Source: Planctomycetota bacterium (lineage in GTDB: Bacteria; Planctomycetota; Phycisphaerae; SM23-33). Taken from it: 62,057 bases of DNA. The stretch is from NCBI GenBank assembly GCA_029553505.1, contig JAKPKY010000080.1, positions 1 through 62,057 on the forward strand, written 5' to 3'. The notes under the pieces are model-generated. The model was given only the letters and a program-made list of their open reading frames with translations. It was not told where the DNA came from and made no database searches. Below, piece after piece: positions 39,520-48,407 of the stretch. Position numbers and translations under genes: made by a program. How positions within the stretch are numbered: position 1 is the stretch's first letter; each line of letters opens with the position of its first letter.

Positions 39520-41340
39520 CTACAAGCCCACCCGCAGGCCCCGCGCCAGCGCGGCGGCGGTGAAAATCACCGGGTAGAGCGCCTCGGAGTACCACAGGCG
39601 GGCGAAGTACAGGCCGATGGGCGACACGTCGAACCGCGTGCCGCCCTCGGTCCGCTCTATCAACCATCGAAGTCCGCCGGCGACGGCGGCGCGGAGTTCC
39701 GCCTCCATCCCGGCGGGACGGCCGAAGGAAAGCAGTTTGGCCAGGGCGTCGGTTGCCACGGCCGTCTCTTCGATGGAAGGCGCGACGCCCGCTTCGGCGC
39801 CCCAGGAACCGTCGCCTTGCCGGCAGGCGAGCAGGAACCTCGCGCCGGCGGACGTCGCGGCGGCCAGCCGAGGCCCGCGCCCTTCCGGCAATTCCGCCAG
39901 GGCGGCCAGCACGCGCGCGGTTCCATAGACGGGATTGGCCTGGTCTTCCGCTCGTTCGTTTCCGAACCACAGGGGAATCCACGCGCCGTCCGCCCGCTGC
40001 GCGCCAGAGAGGTACTCCGCCGCCCGCGCGAGGGCCCGCGCGGTCCGCCGCCGTATCGTCGCGTCGCCAAGCGCCCGCCAGCGATGCCAGGCCAGCAGGG
40101 CGTGAGCGGTCAGGTCCGGCGCGGAGCGGTCGAAGGGGAGCCTTCCCCAGCCGCGGCAGAACGTCGGCACGCCGCCGTCACGGTTCTGGAGGTCCGCCAG
40201 CCAGCCGACGCCTGCGCGGGCGGCGCGGGCCGTCGCGTCGCCGCCGTCGTCCAGCGCGTGCAGGGCGAGCAGGGCCCCGGCCGTGTCGTCCGCGTCGGGC
40301 ACGCCGCCGGGCTGGTCGGTCCACGCCCACCCGCCGGGCGACGCGCCGGTGAAGACGTGCCGCGCCCGCAGCTGGCAGCGCAGCAGCCAGGCGCGCAGCG
40401 CGTCGCGCTCAGCCGGTTCAAGCGCCGCCCGACCGTCGGCCCCCAGCGCGCGGACGGACAGCGACGTCACCCACCCGGACAGGTCGGTGTCGATGGGCCA
40501 GCTTCCGTCCGCCCGCTGCGCCGCCTGAAGGAATGCGACGGATCGCGCCACGACGGGGTGGTTTCGCAGGCCCATCGCTGCCAGGCACATCGCGACGAAA
40601 CTCGTCAGCGGGACGGCCTCCAGGAACCCGCCCCCCGGCGGCTGGAGACGCTCCAGGCGGTTCCGGCTGGCCCGCGCGACCAGCCGGCGGACGACCCGCG
40701 TCAGGGGGCAGGCGACAGGATGGTAGCGGTCCCGCGCCTGTCCGACGGCGATCAGGGCGGGCAGGGCGTAGCTGACCACCGGCAGTCGCGCCGCCCGCAG
40801 CAGGCTGTGAGGGAGGATGCCCAGCTCGAACGGCAGCTGCGGCACCAGCGCCCAGGCGTCCGACGGACGTTCGCCCAGCCGGCCGGCCAGCGCGCACATC
40901 GCCAAAATCGGCGCCGAGAAGGTGCGGTCCCGTCCATACTGCGAAACGATCGCGCGGGCGACGAATTCGGGCGACAGGCCCCCGCAACGCGCGGCCAGGT
41001 ACGCCTCGCACCGCGCGAGCAGCGCGGAAGGCGCCTCCCGGCCGGGGGAGATTGCCAGGGCCGACCAGACCAGCGTCGTCGTCGGGAGGTTGCTCCGCGA
41101 TTGCGGGGTGTCTCCCCATCCGCCGTCGGCGTTGGCGTGCTCGACGAGCCAGCGGACGCCCCGCGCCATCGGCGCGGCGTGGGCGCGGGGGTCGACCCTC
41201 GCCAGCGCCGCGACGGCCGTCGCGGTGGACAGCGCGCTGCTGGACAACTCGCCGCGCCACGCGCCGTCGGCGGTTCGGGCGCTCAGCAGGCGCCGGCGGG
41301 TTTCGTCCAGCGCCGCGCGGATTCGCGGATCGGCGGTCAC
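39520..41340 (-). CDS. Class II terpene cyclase, squalene-hopene cyclase-like
   Basis: A 606-residue alpha/alpha-barrel protein. The catalytic acid motif DxDD is present as PDADDTAG (about residue 350). Several QW-type repeats are visible (DGGWGDT, DGSWPIDTDL, NRDGGVPTFCRGWG, DGAWIPLWFG, DGSWGAE), as are a LSPEFVARAIVSQYGRDRTFSAP region and a C-terminal FARLWYSEALYPVIFTAAAL. Length is close to hopene cyclases (about 630). It should protonate a polyprenyl or squalene substrate and cyclise it; the substrate could be squalene or the product of the upstream polyprenyl synthase. Start: GTG 41340 overlaps the previous stop by 4 bases. Last gene of a five-gene operon. Confidence 0.85.
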   Translation of the reverse strand: MTADPRIRAALDETRRRLLSARTADGAWRGELSSSALSTATAVAALARVDPRAHAAPMARGVRWLVEHANADGGWGDTPQSRSNLPTTTLVWSALAISPGREAPSALLARCEAYLAARCGGLSPEFVARAIVSQYGRDRTFSAPILAMCALAGRLGERPSDAWALVPQLPFELGILPHSLLRAARLPVVSYALPALIAVGQARDRYHPVACPLTRVVRRLVARASRNRLERLQPPGGGFLEAVPLTSFVAMCLAAMGLRNHPVVARSVAFLQAAQRADGSWPIDTDLSGWVTSLSVRALGADGRAALEPAERDALRAWLLRCQLRARHVFTGASPGGWAWTDQPGGVPDADDTAGALLALHALDDGGDATARAARAGVGWLADLQNRDGGVPTFCRGWGRLPFDRSAPDLTAHALLAWHRWRALGDATIRRRTARALARAAEYLSGAQRADGAWIPLWFGNERAEDQANPVYGTARVLAALAELPEGRGPRLAAATSAGARFLLACRQGDGSWGAEAGVAPSIEETAVATDALAKLLSFGRPAGMEAELRAAVAGGLRWLIERTEGGTRFDVSPIGLYFARLWYSEALYPVIFTAAALARGLRVGL

Positions 41341-42227
41341 GGTTCGTCCCCCGCACCAGCCAGCTGCCCCAGCGCCAGCAGGGCGTAGAAGGTGTATTCG
41401 CAGTCGGCCCGGTCGTCGAGCGGATGGCCGCGGAAGCCTCCGCCAGGTTGTCGCAGGCCCAGGACGAACGCGCGGGCGGGCTCGCGGCAGGCGGACGGCA
41501 CGCCGTCCGTCTCGGCCAGCGCGTGCAGCGCGACGGCTGTGGAAAGCAGGTCGGTCGACGGGGCGATCGGCGCAGCGCGGAAGCCTCCGCCTTCGGACGC
41601 CTGGGCGGCGAACCAGTCGCGCGCGGCGCGGTCCGCGGGTTCGCCCAGCGCATGCAGCACGAGCATCGCGGCGGCCGTCGCCGGAACGGAACCGATCGGC
41701 GAATCGGGCCAATTGGCGTATCCGCCGTCGCGCGTCCGCAGGCCCGCCAGGCAGTGCGCCAATCCGCGCGGGTCGGGCAGGTCTGCGACGAGATCCTGGT
41801 GCGCGCCCAGCGCGAGGTAGCAGCCGTAGGCCGAGCCGTGCGGGCCGCGGACGGCTAGGTCGAACCCGCCGTCGGCGCTGCGATAGCGTGAAAGGGCATC
41901 GAGCAGGGCCTGTCGCCGCGCTGCGGACGTCCGCAGGTCCAGGTGCGCCCGGCAGCGGACCAGGGCGCAGCGGTGGACGAAGTCCAGTTCGCTGCCGTCG
42001 CCGAACGTTTCCAGCCAGTCCGCGACGGCGGGCGGAATCGCGGCGCCCAGCGCGCGCAGCGATGCCAGGGCGAAGTGCGTGAAGTACAGGTCGGCTTGCC
42101 CGTCGCGCCCAGCGAATCCGCCGGATTCTGCCAGTTGACCGGCGACGAACCGCGCGACGGCCGGCGCATCGGGAAGCAGTTCCCTCGCCCGCGCCGCGGC
42201 GCACAGTTCTGCCTGCCGGAGGGTCAA
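41337..42227 (-). CDS. Prenyltransferase/squalene-oxidase-repeat alpha/alpha-barrel protein
   Basis: A 296-residue protein made of repeats shared with prenyltransferase beta subunits and terpene cyclases: YRSADGGFDLAV, LRTRDGGYANWPDSP, ASEGGGFRAAP and LRQPGGGFRGHPLDDRADCEYTFYALLALG. No DxDD motif is present, so it is not a class II cyclase by itself; the Asp/Cys near the C-terminus could bind zinc as in protein prenyltransferases, but a clear third ligand is missing. It could be a partner or second-half subunit of the adjacent cyclase. The start appears to be TTG 42227, overlapping the previous stop as TTGA; no better start is near. Confidence 0.7.
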   Translation of the reverse strand: MTLRQAELCAAARARELLPDAPAVARFVAGQLAESGGFAGRDGQADLYFTHFALASLRALGAAIPPAVADWLETFGDGSELDFVHRCALVRCRAHLDLRTSAARRQALLDALSRYRSADGGFDLAVRGPHGSAYGCYLALGAHQDLVADLPDPRGLAHCLAGLRTRDGGYANWPDSPIGSVPATAAAMLVLHALGEPADRAARDWFAAQASEGGGFRAAPIAPSTDLLSTAVALHALAETDGVPSACREPARAFVLGLRQPGGGFRGHPLDDRADCEYTFYALLALGQLAGAGDEP

Positions 42228-43813
42228 GCGATGTTTCCCTTTCCGTCGGGGGCGTCGAAGATTCCCGCGACGACGCGGCGCAGCAGGCCCTTGAGCGCGG
42301 TGTTTCGGAGAGGCGCCAGGGCGGCGACGGACCGATTGCGGAAATCGTCCAGCAGCGCCCGGGCCCGGTCCCGCAGGTCGGTCCGCGCGGCGAAGTTCCA
42401 CGAGTCGGGCATGGCGCCAGCGGACTGCTCGCATGCCAGCGCCAGCAGGATGGAGGGCCTGCGCGCGGGCAGGTCGCCGTCGGAGGCGTCGGAAAGGTCG
42501 TCGCGCAGCTGGTAGGCGATCCCCAGCGCCCGCGAGTAGTCGCGGAACAGGGCACAGAGCTCCTCGTCGGCGCCGGCTGCCTGCGCCCCCAGGCGCAGCG
42601 CCACCTCGAACGCCGGGGCGGTCTTGCCCGTGTAGATGTCCAGCAGTTCGTCCAGGGAAATCGGACCCGGCGATCGCGTCCAGCAGAGTTCGGCCCCCTG
42701 GCCGATGCAGAGCTGGCGGTGTCCTTCGGCCGCGGCGCGGAGCATGCGCGCCCGCGCCGCTTCGGGCAGGGGCGCCTCGGCGAGCAGGCGGTAGCCCTCG
42801 CTGAGCAGCAGGTCGCCGACGTTCAGGGCCACCGGAACGCCGTAACGGCAGTGGAGCGTCAGGTCGCCGTAGCGGTGGTCGTCGCCGTCCTCGATGTCGT
42901 CGTGGACGAGCGAGGCCTTGTGGAAGCACTCGACCGCCACGGCGATCTGGCGCAGGGCGGGCGGGTCGTCGCCGGCCAGCGCCCGCGCCGCGCAGACGCA
43001 CAGCACGGGGCGCCACCGCTTGCCCGCGCGGAGCAGCCAGTCGCGGGCGATCCGCTCCGTCGTGTCCCGCGCGGGCCCGAGCAACTCGTCCAGCCCGGCC
43101 GGGGTGAACCAGCCCTCCACCTCGCGGCGGATCGGCTCGATGACGGGCGGTCGCGGCAGGCCGTCGCGACGGAGGCGCATCGCCTCCAGCAGCCGGTCGA
43201 GGTCCAGGGCGGTGTTGCGGCAGCCGTCGCGAAGCAGCGGAATCGCCACGCCCGGCACGCCGACCGCCTCGATCCGCGGGAAAATCTCCTGGAGCGACGA
43301 GAGGCAACTGGCGCCGACGAACGCCTCGATCTGCCCCGACTCGATCATCGCCGTCACCGCGCCCGTGCCCTCGGAGACCAGCGCGACGTAACCGAGTCGC
43401 TCCGCCTCGGCCAGCAGTTCGTCGATGGCGCAGCGCCCGCACCGCCGGCAGAGCAGTCCCAGCCCGTCGAAGACGGCGGGGCACGCGTCGGCGTCGCGCA
43501 GGCATTGCGGAAGCAGCAGCAGTCGGCGGTCGAACGGCACGGCGGACAGCGCGTCGCGCCAGGCCTCGTTGTGAACGAGCACGGCCGCGTAGGGCACGTA
43601 CGATTCGTCGAGCCCCGCCTCGGCGACGACGGCGCGGGCGTGGGCCTCCAACTCCGCCAGCGTGAGGGGAGGCACGGCCGAGGCGATGGCGACGCGCGCG
43701 CGGGCGCCCTCTGCCAGCCGGTCGCGCTGCCGGCGCGAGGACGGGATGCCCCGCTGCGTCTCGCATTGGGGGGCGGGTGCGTCCGCCGAATTCTCCGCCG
43801 ATTGGGGATTCAT
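42224..43813 (-). CDS. DUF116 - polyprenyl diphosphate synthase fusion
   Basis: A 529-residue fusion. Residues about 75-205 form a DUF116-type domain with its cysteine pattern: LPQCLRD (C104), CPAVF (C111), LCRRCGRC (C122, C125, C128), GASC (C170) and RDGC (C198), likely binding an Fe-S cluster or metal. Residues about 230-529 are an (E)-polyprenyl diphosphate synthase: GKRWRPVL (264-271), first Asp-rich motif DDIED (305-309) and second DDLSD (438-442). It should elongate an allylic diphosphate with IPP; chain length cannot be judged. DUF116 proteins often travel with radical SAM enzymes, as here. Start ATG 43813; the 101-base gap to the radical SAM gene is purine-rich. Confidence 0.85.
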   Translation of the reverse strand: MNPQSAENSADAPAPQCETQRGIPSSRRQRDRLAEGARARVAIASAVPPLTLAELEAHARAVVAEAGLDESYVPYAAVLVHNEAWRDALSAVPFDRRLLLLPQCLRDADACPAVFDGLGLLCRRCGRCAIDELLAEAERLGYVALVSEGTGAVTAMIESGQIEAFVGASCLSSLQEIFPRIEAVGVPGVAIPLLRDGCRNTALDLDRLLEAMRLRRDGLPRPPVIEPIRREVEGWFTPAGLDELLGPARDTTERIARDWLLRAGKRWRPVLCVCAARALAGDDPPALRQIAVAVECFHKASLVHDDIEDGDDHRYGDLTLHCRYGVPVALNVGDLLLSEGYRLLAEAPLPEAARARMLRAAAEGHRQLCIGQGAELCWTRSPGPISLDELLDIYTGKTAPAFEVALRLGAQAAGADEELCALFRDYSRALGIAYQLRDDLSDASDGDLPARRPSILLALACEQSAGAMPDSWNFAARTDLRDRARALLDDFRNRSVAALAPLRNTALKGLLRRVVAGIFDAPDGKGNIA

Positions 43814-43914
43814 TCGCTCGCTTCTCCGACAGCCAGCATACCATCTTAGGCGCCCGCCGGAAAAGGAAAGCGGAAGAAGGGGAGAGGGGAAAGGGTGAAG
43901 GGGAAAGCTGAAAA

Positions 43915-45102
43915 TCAGCCGTAGGCGCCGAAACCGAAGAACCAGTGCTTCTTGGCGAAACGGTACAGCCAGTGACGCTCGGGGATCGCCTCGACGGAGC
44001 CGTGACTGGGGCGGGGGCAGGCGGCGGCCAACTCGTCGTATCCGGTTCGGCGTCCGCTGGTGTCCCGCGCGCCGCGATCGAGCAGGAAACGGTGCAGCAG
44101 GTCGGGCCTTTCCAGCAGGATGCACCCTCGGCCGGCGCCGGCGGCCAGGGCGCGGAAGTCGCGCAACAGGGCGGATCGGTTGATCGTCTCGACCGGCGGC
44201 GCGCCGGCGAGGTTTTCTACGGCGAACTGGATCGGCGGGCAGGGTTCCACGTCCAGCCAGGGGTTGACGTGGTAGCTGACGCCCGTCGCGGCGGGGCAGA
44301 GCCCCCGGCCGAGGTGGTCCCAGTACGCGTCGACAATCATCAGCGGCGCCCAGGTCCGCGTCTCGACGAGGAACCGCCGCAGGCGCAGAATCTGCTCGCC
44401 GGACAGCGCCAGCTCGGGCGCGGGCATGGCCCCGGCCGGGCGGTAAATGTAGTACCACAGGTAGTGCACGCCGCGCCGCACGCAGTCGCGCACGAACGAA
44501 TCGGTCGCCAGTTCGTCGAGGTTGGACCGGCAGAGACTCGTCGCCACGCCCAGCAGCAGGCGCTCGCGCCGGCAGTGCTCCAGCGCCTCCAGCGCCTTGC
44601 GGTAGACGTCGCGCCCGCCGCGGCGCTCGTCGCTGATCTCGGCGAGCCCCTCGATGCTCACCAGCGGCGTGACGTTGCCCAGACGGCGCATGCGACGGGC
44701 GTCGTCGGCCGTCAGGAGCGTGCCGTTGGTGAACAGCTGGAAGTAGCAGTCGCGGTGGCGGGCAAGCACGTCCCACAGCGGCTCGTACAGCAGCGGCTCG
44801 CCGCCCAGCAGGCCGTAGAAATAGCATCCCTGGCGCTTGCCGGCGGCGATCAGGCGGTGCAGGTCCGCCGGCGCGATCGACTGCGCCGGACCGTCCACCG
44901 ACACCCAGCACCCCTGACAACGGAGGTTGCACCGCGTGGTGAGCGAGACGAACAGCACGGCAGGGAAATTTTCCCCGCGCGCAAGCCGCCTCCGGAATCG
45001 CCAGAGGCCCGCCACCCCGCGCGCGCCGAAATTCCACGCGAACTTCGCCAGCGCGCGGGCGTCCACTTCGGTCAGCAATCGTCGGGCCAGGCGGGCCAGC
45101 AT
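43915..45102 (-). CDS. Radical SAM protein
   Basis: A 395-residue radical SAM enzyme. The CxxxCxxC cluster motif is at residues 58-65 (TTRCNLRCQGCW), followed by a GGEPLLYEP motif (SAM amino-group contact) and a LFTNGTLL strand. The C-terminal part has scattered cysteines (GLCPAATG, VEPCPPIQ, GCILLE), a possible auxiliary-cluster or SPASM-like region, but not a textbook pattern. The reaction is unknown; with the neighbouring DUF116/polyprenyl synthase and cyclase it may modify an isoprenoid, in the broad manner in which HpnH modifies hopanoids, although it does not look like HpnH. GAGGAG lies upstream of the ATG at 45102. Confidence 0.88.
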   Translation of the reverse strand: MLARLARRLLTEVDARALAKFAWNFGARGVAGLWRFRRRLARGENFPAVLFVSLTTRCNLRCQGCWVSVDGPAQSIAPADLHRLIAAGKRQGCYFYGLLGGEPLLYEPLWDVLARHRDCYFQLFTNGTLLTADDARRMRRLGNVTPLVSIEGLAEISDERRGGRDVYRKALEALEHCRRERLLLGVATSLCRSNLDELATDSFVRDCVRRGVHYLWYYIYRPAGAMPAPELALSGEQILRLRRFLVETRTWAPLMIVDAYWDHLGRGLCPAATGVSYHVNPWLDVEPCPPIQFAVENLAGAPPVETINRSALLRDFRALAAGAGRGCILLERPDLLHRFLLDRGARDTSGRRTGYDELAAACPRPSHGSVEAIPERHWLYRFAKKHWFFGFGAYG

Positions 45103-45126
45103 CTCGTGGTAACTCCTCGGTCCGGG

Positions 45127-45831
45127 TCAGTCCTCGTCGGGCCCGCGGCGCTGGCGGTCGCGCAGCGCCTTGAGCACGTCGCCCCGGGCGACATTGCGCG
45201 GATCGACCCGCAGGTCCGTCCGGGCCAGGTCCTCGGGGCGCACCTCGTCGCCGTCGATGGGGCGCTCGCCATGCTTGGGAAACATGATCGCCAGCGACGG
45301 GCAGACGCGGGCGCAGGCCGGACAGTGCGGCTTGCACCGCGCCGGCTCGCGAACCTCCACGCGCCCGTCGCCCGACAGGGCGTAGACGCCGAACAGGCAG
45401 AAGTTGAGGCACTGCTTGCAGCCGGTGCAGCGGTCGCGGTCGATGACGGGGAACCACCCTTGCCAATCGCCCTCGTGGGCGATGTGCCGCCCCCGGCCTG
45501 GTTCCAGGAATCCGTCGCCCAGGATAGCCAGCAGGTCTTCCTCCTCGGGTTGCTGGCGGAAGTCAAAGTACCGCACGTTCCCGCCGTGGTCCACGCCGGC
45601 GGCGCGAAGCATCCAGCGGACCGCGCGAGGCCGGCAGGCGACGACGCGCAGGTCGGGCTCGTTGCCCAGGGCCAACAGGCGCCGGTCCCGCTTGGCCGCC
45701 AAGGCGCACAGGTCGTCCACGACGGTCATGCCCTTCATGCAGGGAATCATCTGGGAAAAATGATCCACATCGCTGTGGAGCTTTTTCGCGTGGACGCACC
45801 GGCAGACGAGGATTTTCCAGTTCCGTTTCAT
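45127..45831 (-). CDS. HdrA-like 4Fe-4S protein
   Basis: A 234-residue cytosolic protein. The N-terminal part (about 1-120) begins KILVCRCVHAKKL and includes LRVVACRPRAVRWMLRAAG, reminiscent of the small Cys-containing domain near the end of HdrA-type proteins. The C-terminal half has two cluster motifs, CTGCKQCLNFCLFGVYAL and CKPHCPACARVCPSLAI. It probably passes electrons to the downstream radical SAM enzyme. Start ATG 45831 (MKRNWKILVC) with GGGAAAA upstream; a 33-base longer frame exists. First gene of the minus-strand operon, 117 bases from the divergent redox operon. Confidence 0.75.
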   Translation of the reverse strand: MKRNWKILVCRCVHAKKLHSDVDHFSQMIPCMKGMTVVDDLCALAAKRDRRLLALGNEPDLRVVACRPRAVRWMLRAAGVDHGGNVRYFDFRQQPEEEDLLAILGDGFLEPGRGRHIAHEGDWQGWFPVIDRDRCTGCKQCLNFCLFGVYALSGDGRVEVREPARCKPHCPACARVCPSLAIMFPKHGERPIDGDEVRPEDLARTDLRVDPRNVARGDVLKALRDRQRRGPDED

Positions 45832-45948
45832 TCGGTTTTCCCGGGGCGTCGGCGGATCGCCCACAGAGCATCATACCGAACGGCGGTTCGATCGCGCAAC
45901 GCTTTTCGCGCGCGGGTTCGATCGGATCCTTCTGTATAATGCCGTGCG
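45832..45948 (+). promoter_or_regulatory. Divergent control region with TATAAT eight bases before the ATG
   Basis: This 117-base gap separates the terpenoid/radical SAM operon (minus) from the redox operon (plus). TATAAT at 45935-45940 is a perfect -10 hexamer; transcription from it would start at about 45946-45949, giving a leaderless or nearly leaderless mRNA for the ATG at 45949. No Shine-Dalgarno lies between. No strong -35 is evident near 45912. The shared gap raises the possibility of co-regulation of the two operons. Confidence 0.45.
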
Positions 45949-47373
45949 ATGAGGCGTCCTGACCCCGCCATCGTGGTTCCCGCATTGGTTGCCTGCGCGG
46001 GCGTCGCGCTGCTGGCGCTGTGGATGAGCGGCTCGCCGGGCCTGGCGCTGGAGCTGCGTCTGCCGGCGGAAAGCGGCGCGCCGTCGCAGGCGGCGGCGCC
46101 GGAGCCGGCCGTGGACCTGCGCGGGTTCTTCGCGCGCGGGGAAGGCTCGCCCGCGCCGCTGGGGGCCGACTGGCCGTGTTTCCGCGGGGCGAACCTCGAC
46201 GCCGTCAGCGCCGAGACGGTCCCGCTGGCCCGCCGCTGGCCTGCCGACGGCCCGCCCGCCGCCTGGAGCGTTCCGGTGGCCGACGGTTACGCCGGGCCCG
46301 CAATCGCCGTCGGACGACTCTACTTGCTCGACTACGACGAGCAGGCCCGCGCCGACGTCCTGCGCTGCCTCTCGCCCGCCGACGGGCGGGAAATCTGGCG
46401 GCGGGGATACCACGTCTACATCGAGTCCAATCACGGATGGTCGCGCACCACCCCTGCCGTGAGCGGCGGACTGGTGGTCACCCTCGGCCCCAAGTGTCAC
46501 GTGCTCTGCGCCGACGCCGTCACGGGCGAGTTTCGCTGGGGAATCGACCTGGTGGCCCGATACGGCGCGACGATTCCGCCCTGGTACACCGGCCAATGCC
46601 CGCTGATCGACCGCGGCCGCGCGATCCTCGCGCCGGGCGGAAAGGCGCTTCTGGTCGCCGTGGACGCCCAGAGCGGGCAGACGGTCTGGGAGACGCCCAA
46701 CCCCGACGGCTGGGCGATGACCCACTCGTCGATCGTGCCGATGGAACTCGCCGGGCGACGGATGTACGTCTACTGCGCCGACCGCGGCGTGGTGGGCGCC
46801 GACGCCGAGACCGGCGCGCTCCTGTGGCGCAGCACAGCATGGACGGTCCCGATGGCCAACGCGCCCTCGCCGGTGATCGTCGGCGACGGGCGGATTTTCC
46901 TCTCGGGCGGGTACGGTGCGGGGTGCGGGATGTTCCGCGTGGAACCTTCCGGCGACGCGTTCGCCCTGCGCGAGCTGTGGCGCCTGCCGGCATCGAAGTT
47001 CGGCTCGGAGCAGCACACGCCCGTACTGTACGGCGGCAGGCTGTTCGGCGTGCGCGAGGACGGGCAACTGGTCTGCCTGGACCTGGAGGGCAATGTGCTC
47101 TGGACGTCGGGGCGGATGCACCGCTTCGGCGACAAGGGGCGCGGGCCGTACCTGGCGGCCGACGGGATGCTGATCGTCCTGTCGGGCGAGGGCGAGCTGT
47201 CGCTGGTGGAGGCGACGGGCGAGGCGTTCCGCCCGCTGGCCCGCGCGAAGGTCCTTCCCGGGCGCGAGGCGTGGGCGCCGCTGGCGCTGTCGGGCGGGCG
47301 ATTGATCGTCCGCGACAATGGCGTGATGAAGTGTCTCGACCTGCGGGCCTCGCCCGCGGGAGGCGCGCCATGA
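45949..47373 (+). CDS. Exported PQQ-type beta-propeller protein
   Basis: A 474-residue protein. An uncleaved or signal-type hydrophobic N-terminus (AIVVPALVACAGVALLALWM) places the rest outside the cytoplasm. From about residue 75, PQQ-like repeats run to the end: GADWPCFRGANLDAVSAE, LYLLDYDEQARADVLRCLSPADGREIW and VYCADRGVVGADAETGALLW. The opening WPCFRGAN resembles the WPxFRGxN start of many planctomycete propeller proteins. No PQQ-dehydrogenase active site is apparent. It heads a tightly overlapping operon of redox genes and may be a docking or structural subunit. Its stop overlaps the next ATG (ATGA). Confidence 0.83.
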   Translation: MRRPDPAIVVPALVACAGVALLALWMSGSPGLALELRLPAESGAPSQAAAPEPAVDLRGFFARGEGSPAPLGADWPCFRGANLDAVSAETVPLARRWPADGPPAAWSVPVADGYAGPAIAVGRLYLLDYDEQARADVLRCLSPADGREIWRRGYHVYIESNHGWSRTTPAVSGGLVVTLGPKCHVLCADAVTGEFRWGIDLVARYGATIPPWYTGQCPLIDRGRAILAPGGKALLVAVDAQSGQTVWETPNPDGWAMTHSSIVPMELAGRRMYVYCADRGVVGADAETGALLWRSTAWTVPMANAPSPVIVGDGRIFLSGGYGAGCGMFRVEPSGDAFALRELWRLPASKFGSEQHTPVLYGGRLFGVREDGQLVCLDLEGNVLWTSGRMHRFGDKGRGPYLAADGMLIVLSGEGELSLVEATGEAFRPLARAKVLPGREAWAPLALSGGRLIVRDNGVMKCLDLRASPAGGAP

Positions 47374-48407
47374 CCGGAAGGCGGGGCGTTTCGATCAAGG
47401 CGGTGCTGACGGCGCTGCTGGCGGCGGGGGCCCTGGCGGCGCTCGTCGTGGTTGTGGTGCGCAGCGACCTGTTCGGCGAGCGCGGGCGCGAGAAACTCGG
47501 CCCGGAGTTCCAGTACGACCTGGACTCGCTGCGGCGGATCGACCCGGCGAGGATCGGCTGGCGGCAGACGGCGAGCTTCCCTGCGGGCGTGGCGTCGCCG
47601 GCGGCGCTGGCGGTCGGGGCTGACGGACGAATCTACGTCGCCGGGGGCGACGAGGTGCGCGTCTTTTCGCCGGCCGGGCTACAGGAATCAGCCTTCCGGG
47701 CCGGCGCGGCAGTCGCTGCCCTGGCCGCCGGCGACGACGGGCGGATCTACCTCGCCGCGGGCCGGCGCGTGGAGGTCCGCGACGGCGCGGGCGTGCTGCT
47801 GACAGCGTGGTCGCCGGGCGGCGAAACGTCGCTGCCGAAATCCATCGCCGTACATGGCGAGAGCGTCGCCGTCGCCGATCTGGGCCTGCGGGCGGTGCTG
47901 GTGTTCGATCGCCAAGGCGCTTTGCAAACCCGCCTGGACGGCACGACGCGCGGTGAAACGTCGCCCTGGCTGCTGCCCGGGCCGTGCTTCGCGCTGACCT
48001 TCGGGCGCGACGGGCTGCTGCGGATCGTCAACCCCGGCCAACTCCGCATCGAGGCGTGGACCACCGACGGCCACCGCGAGTTCGTCTGGGGACGCGCCGC
48101 GACGGACCTGGACGGATTCCTCGGCTGCTGCAACCCGGTGTACTTGGCCGTGCTGGACGACGGGCGGATCGTCACCAGCGAAAAGGGCGTCCGGCGGATC
48201 AAGGTCTACCGCCCGGACGGGCCGCGGGGCGCTGGCAAGCTGGAGAGCGTCGTCGCGGGCCCGGCGCAACTGGGCAACGAGGACACGGCCTTGCCCGTCG
48301 CCGCCGACGCGCAGGGGCGCATCTACGCCCTGGACCCGACGGCGGGGCGCGTCCGCGTCTTCGAGTCGATCGCGCCGGCTTCGCTGCCGGCGGGAGGCCG
48401 ACCATGA
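47370..48407 (+). CDS. NHL-type beta-propeller protein, membrane-anchored
   Basis: A 345-residue protein with an N-terminal transmembrane anchor (IKAVLTALLAAGALAALVVVVV). Propeller repeats of the NHL kind follow: SPAALAVGADGRIYVAGGDEVRVFSP, LAAGDDGRIYLAAGRRVEVRD and FALTFGRDGLLRIVNPGQLRIEAW. A GFLGCCNPVYLAVL segment carries two adjacent cysteines near the end. No enzyme motif. It overlaps both neighbours by ATGA and is presumably an extracytoplasmic subunit of the same complex. Confidence 0.8.
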   Translation: MTGRRGVSIKAVLTALLAAGALAALVVVVVRSDLFGERGREKLGPEFQYDLDSLRRIDPARIGWRQTASFPAGVASPAALAVGADGRIYVAGGDEVRVFSPAGLQESAFRAGAAVAALAAGDDGRIYLAAGRRVEVRDGAGVLLTAWSPGGETSLPKSIAVHGESVAVADLGLRAVLVFDRQGALQTRLDGTTRGETSPWLLPGPCFALTFGRDGLLRIVNPGQLRIEAWTTDGHREFVWGRAATDLDGFLGCCNPVYLAVLDDGRIVTSEKGVRRIKVYRPDGPRGAGKLESVVAGPAQLGNEDTALPVAADAQGRIYALDPTAGRVRVFESIAPASLPAGGRP

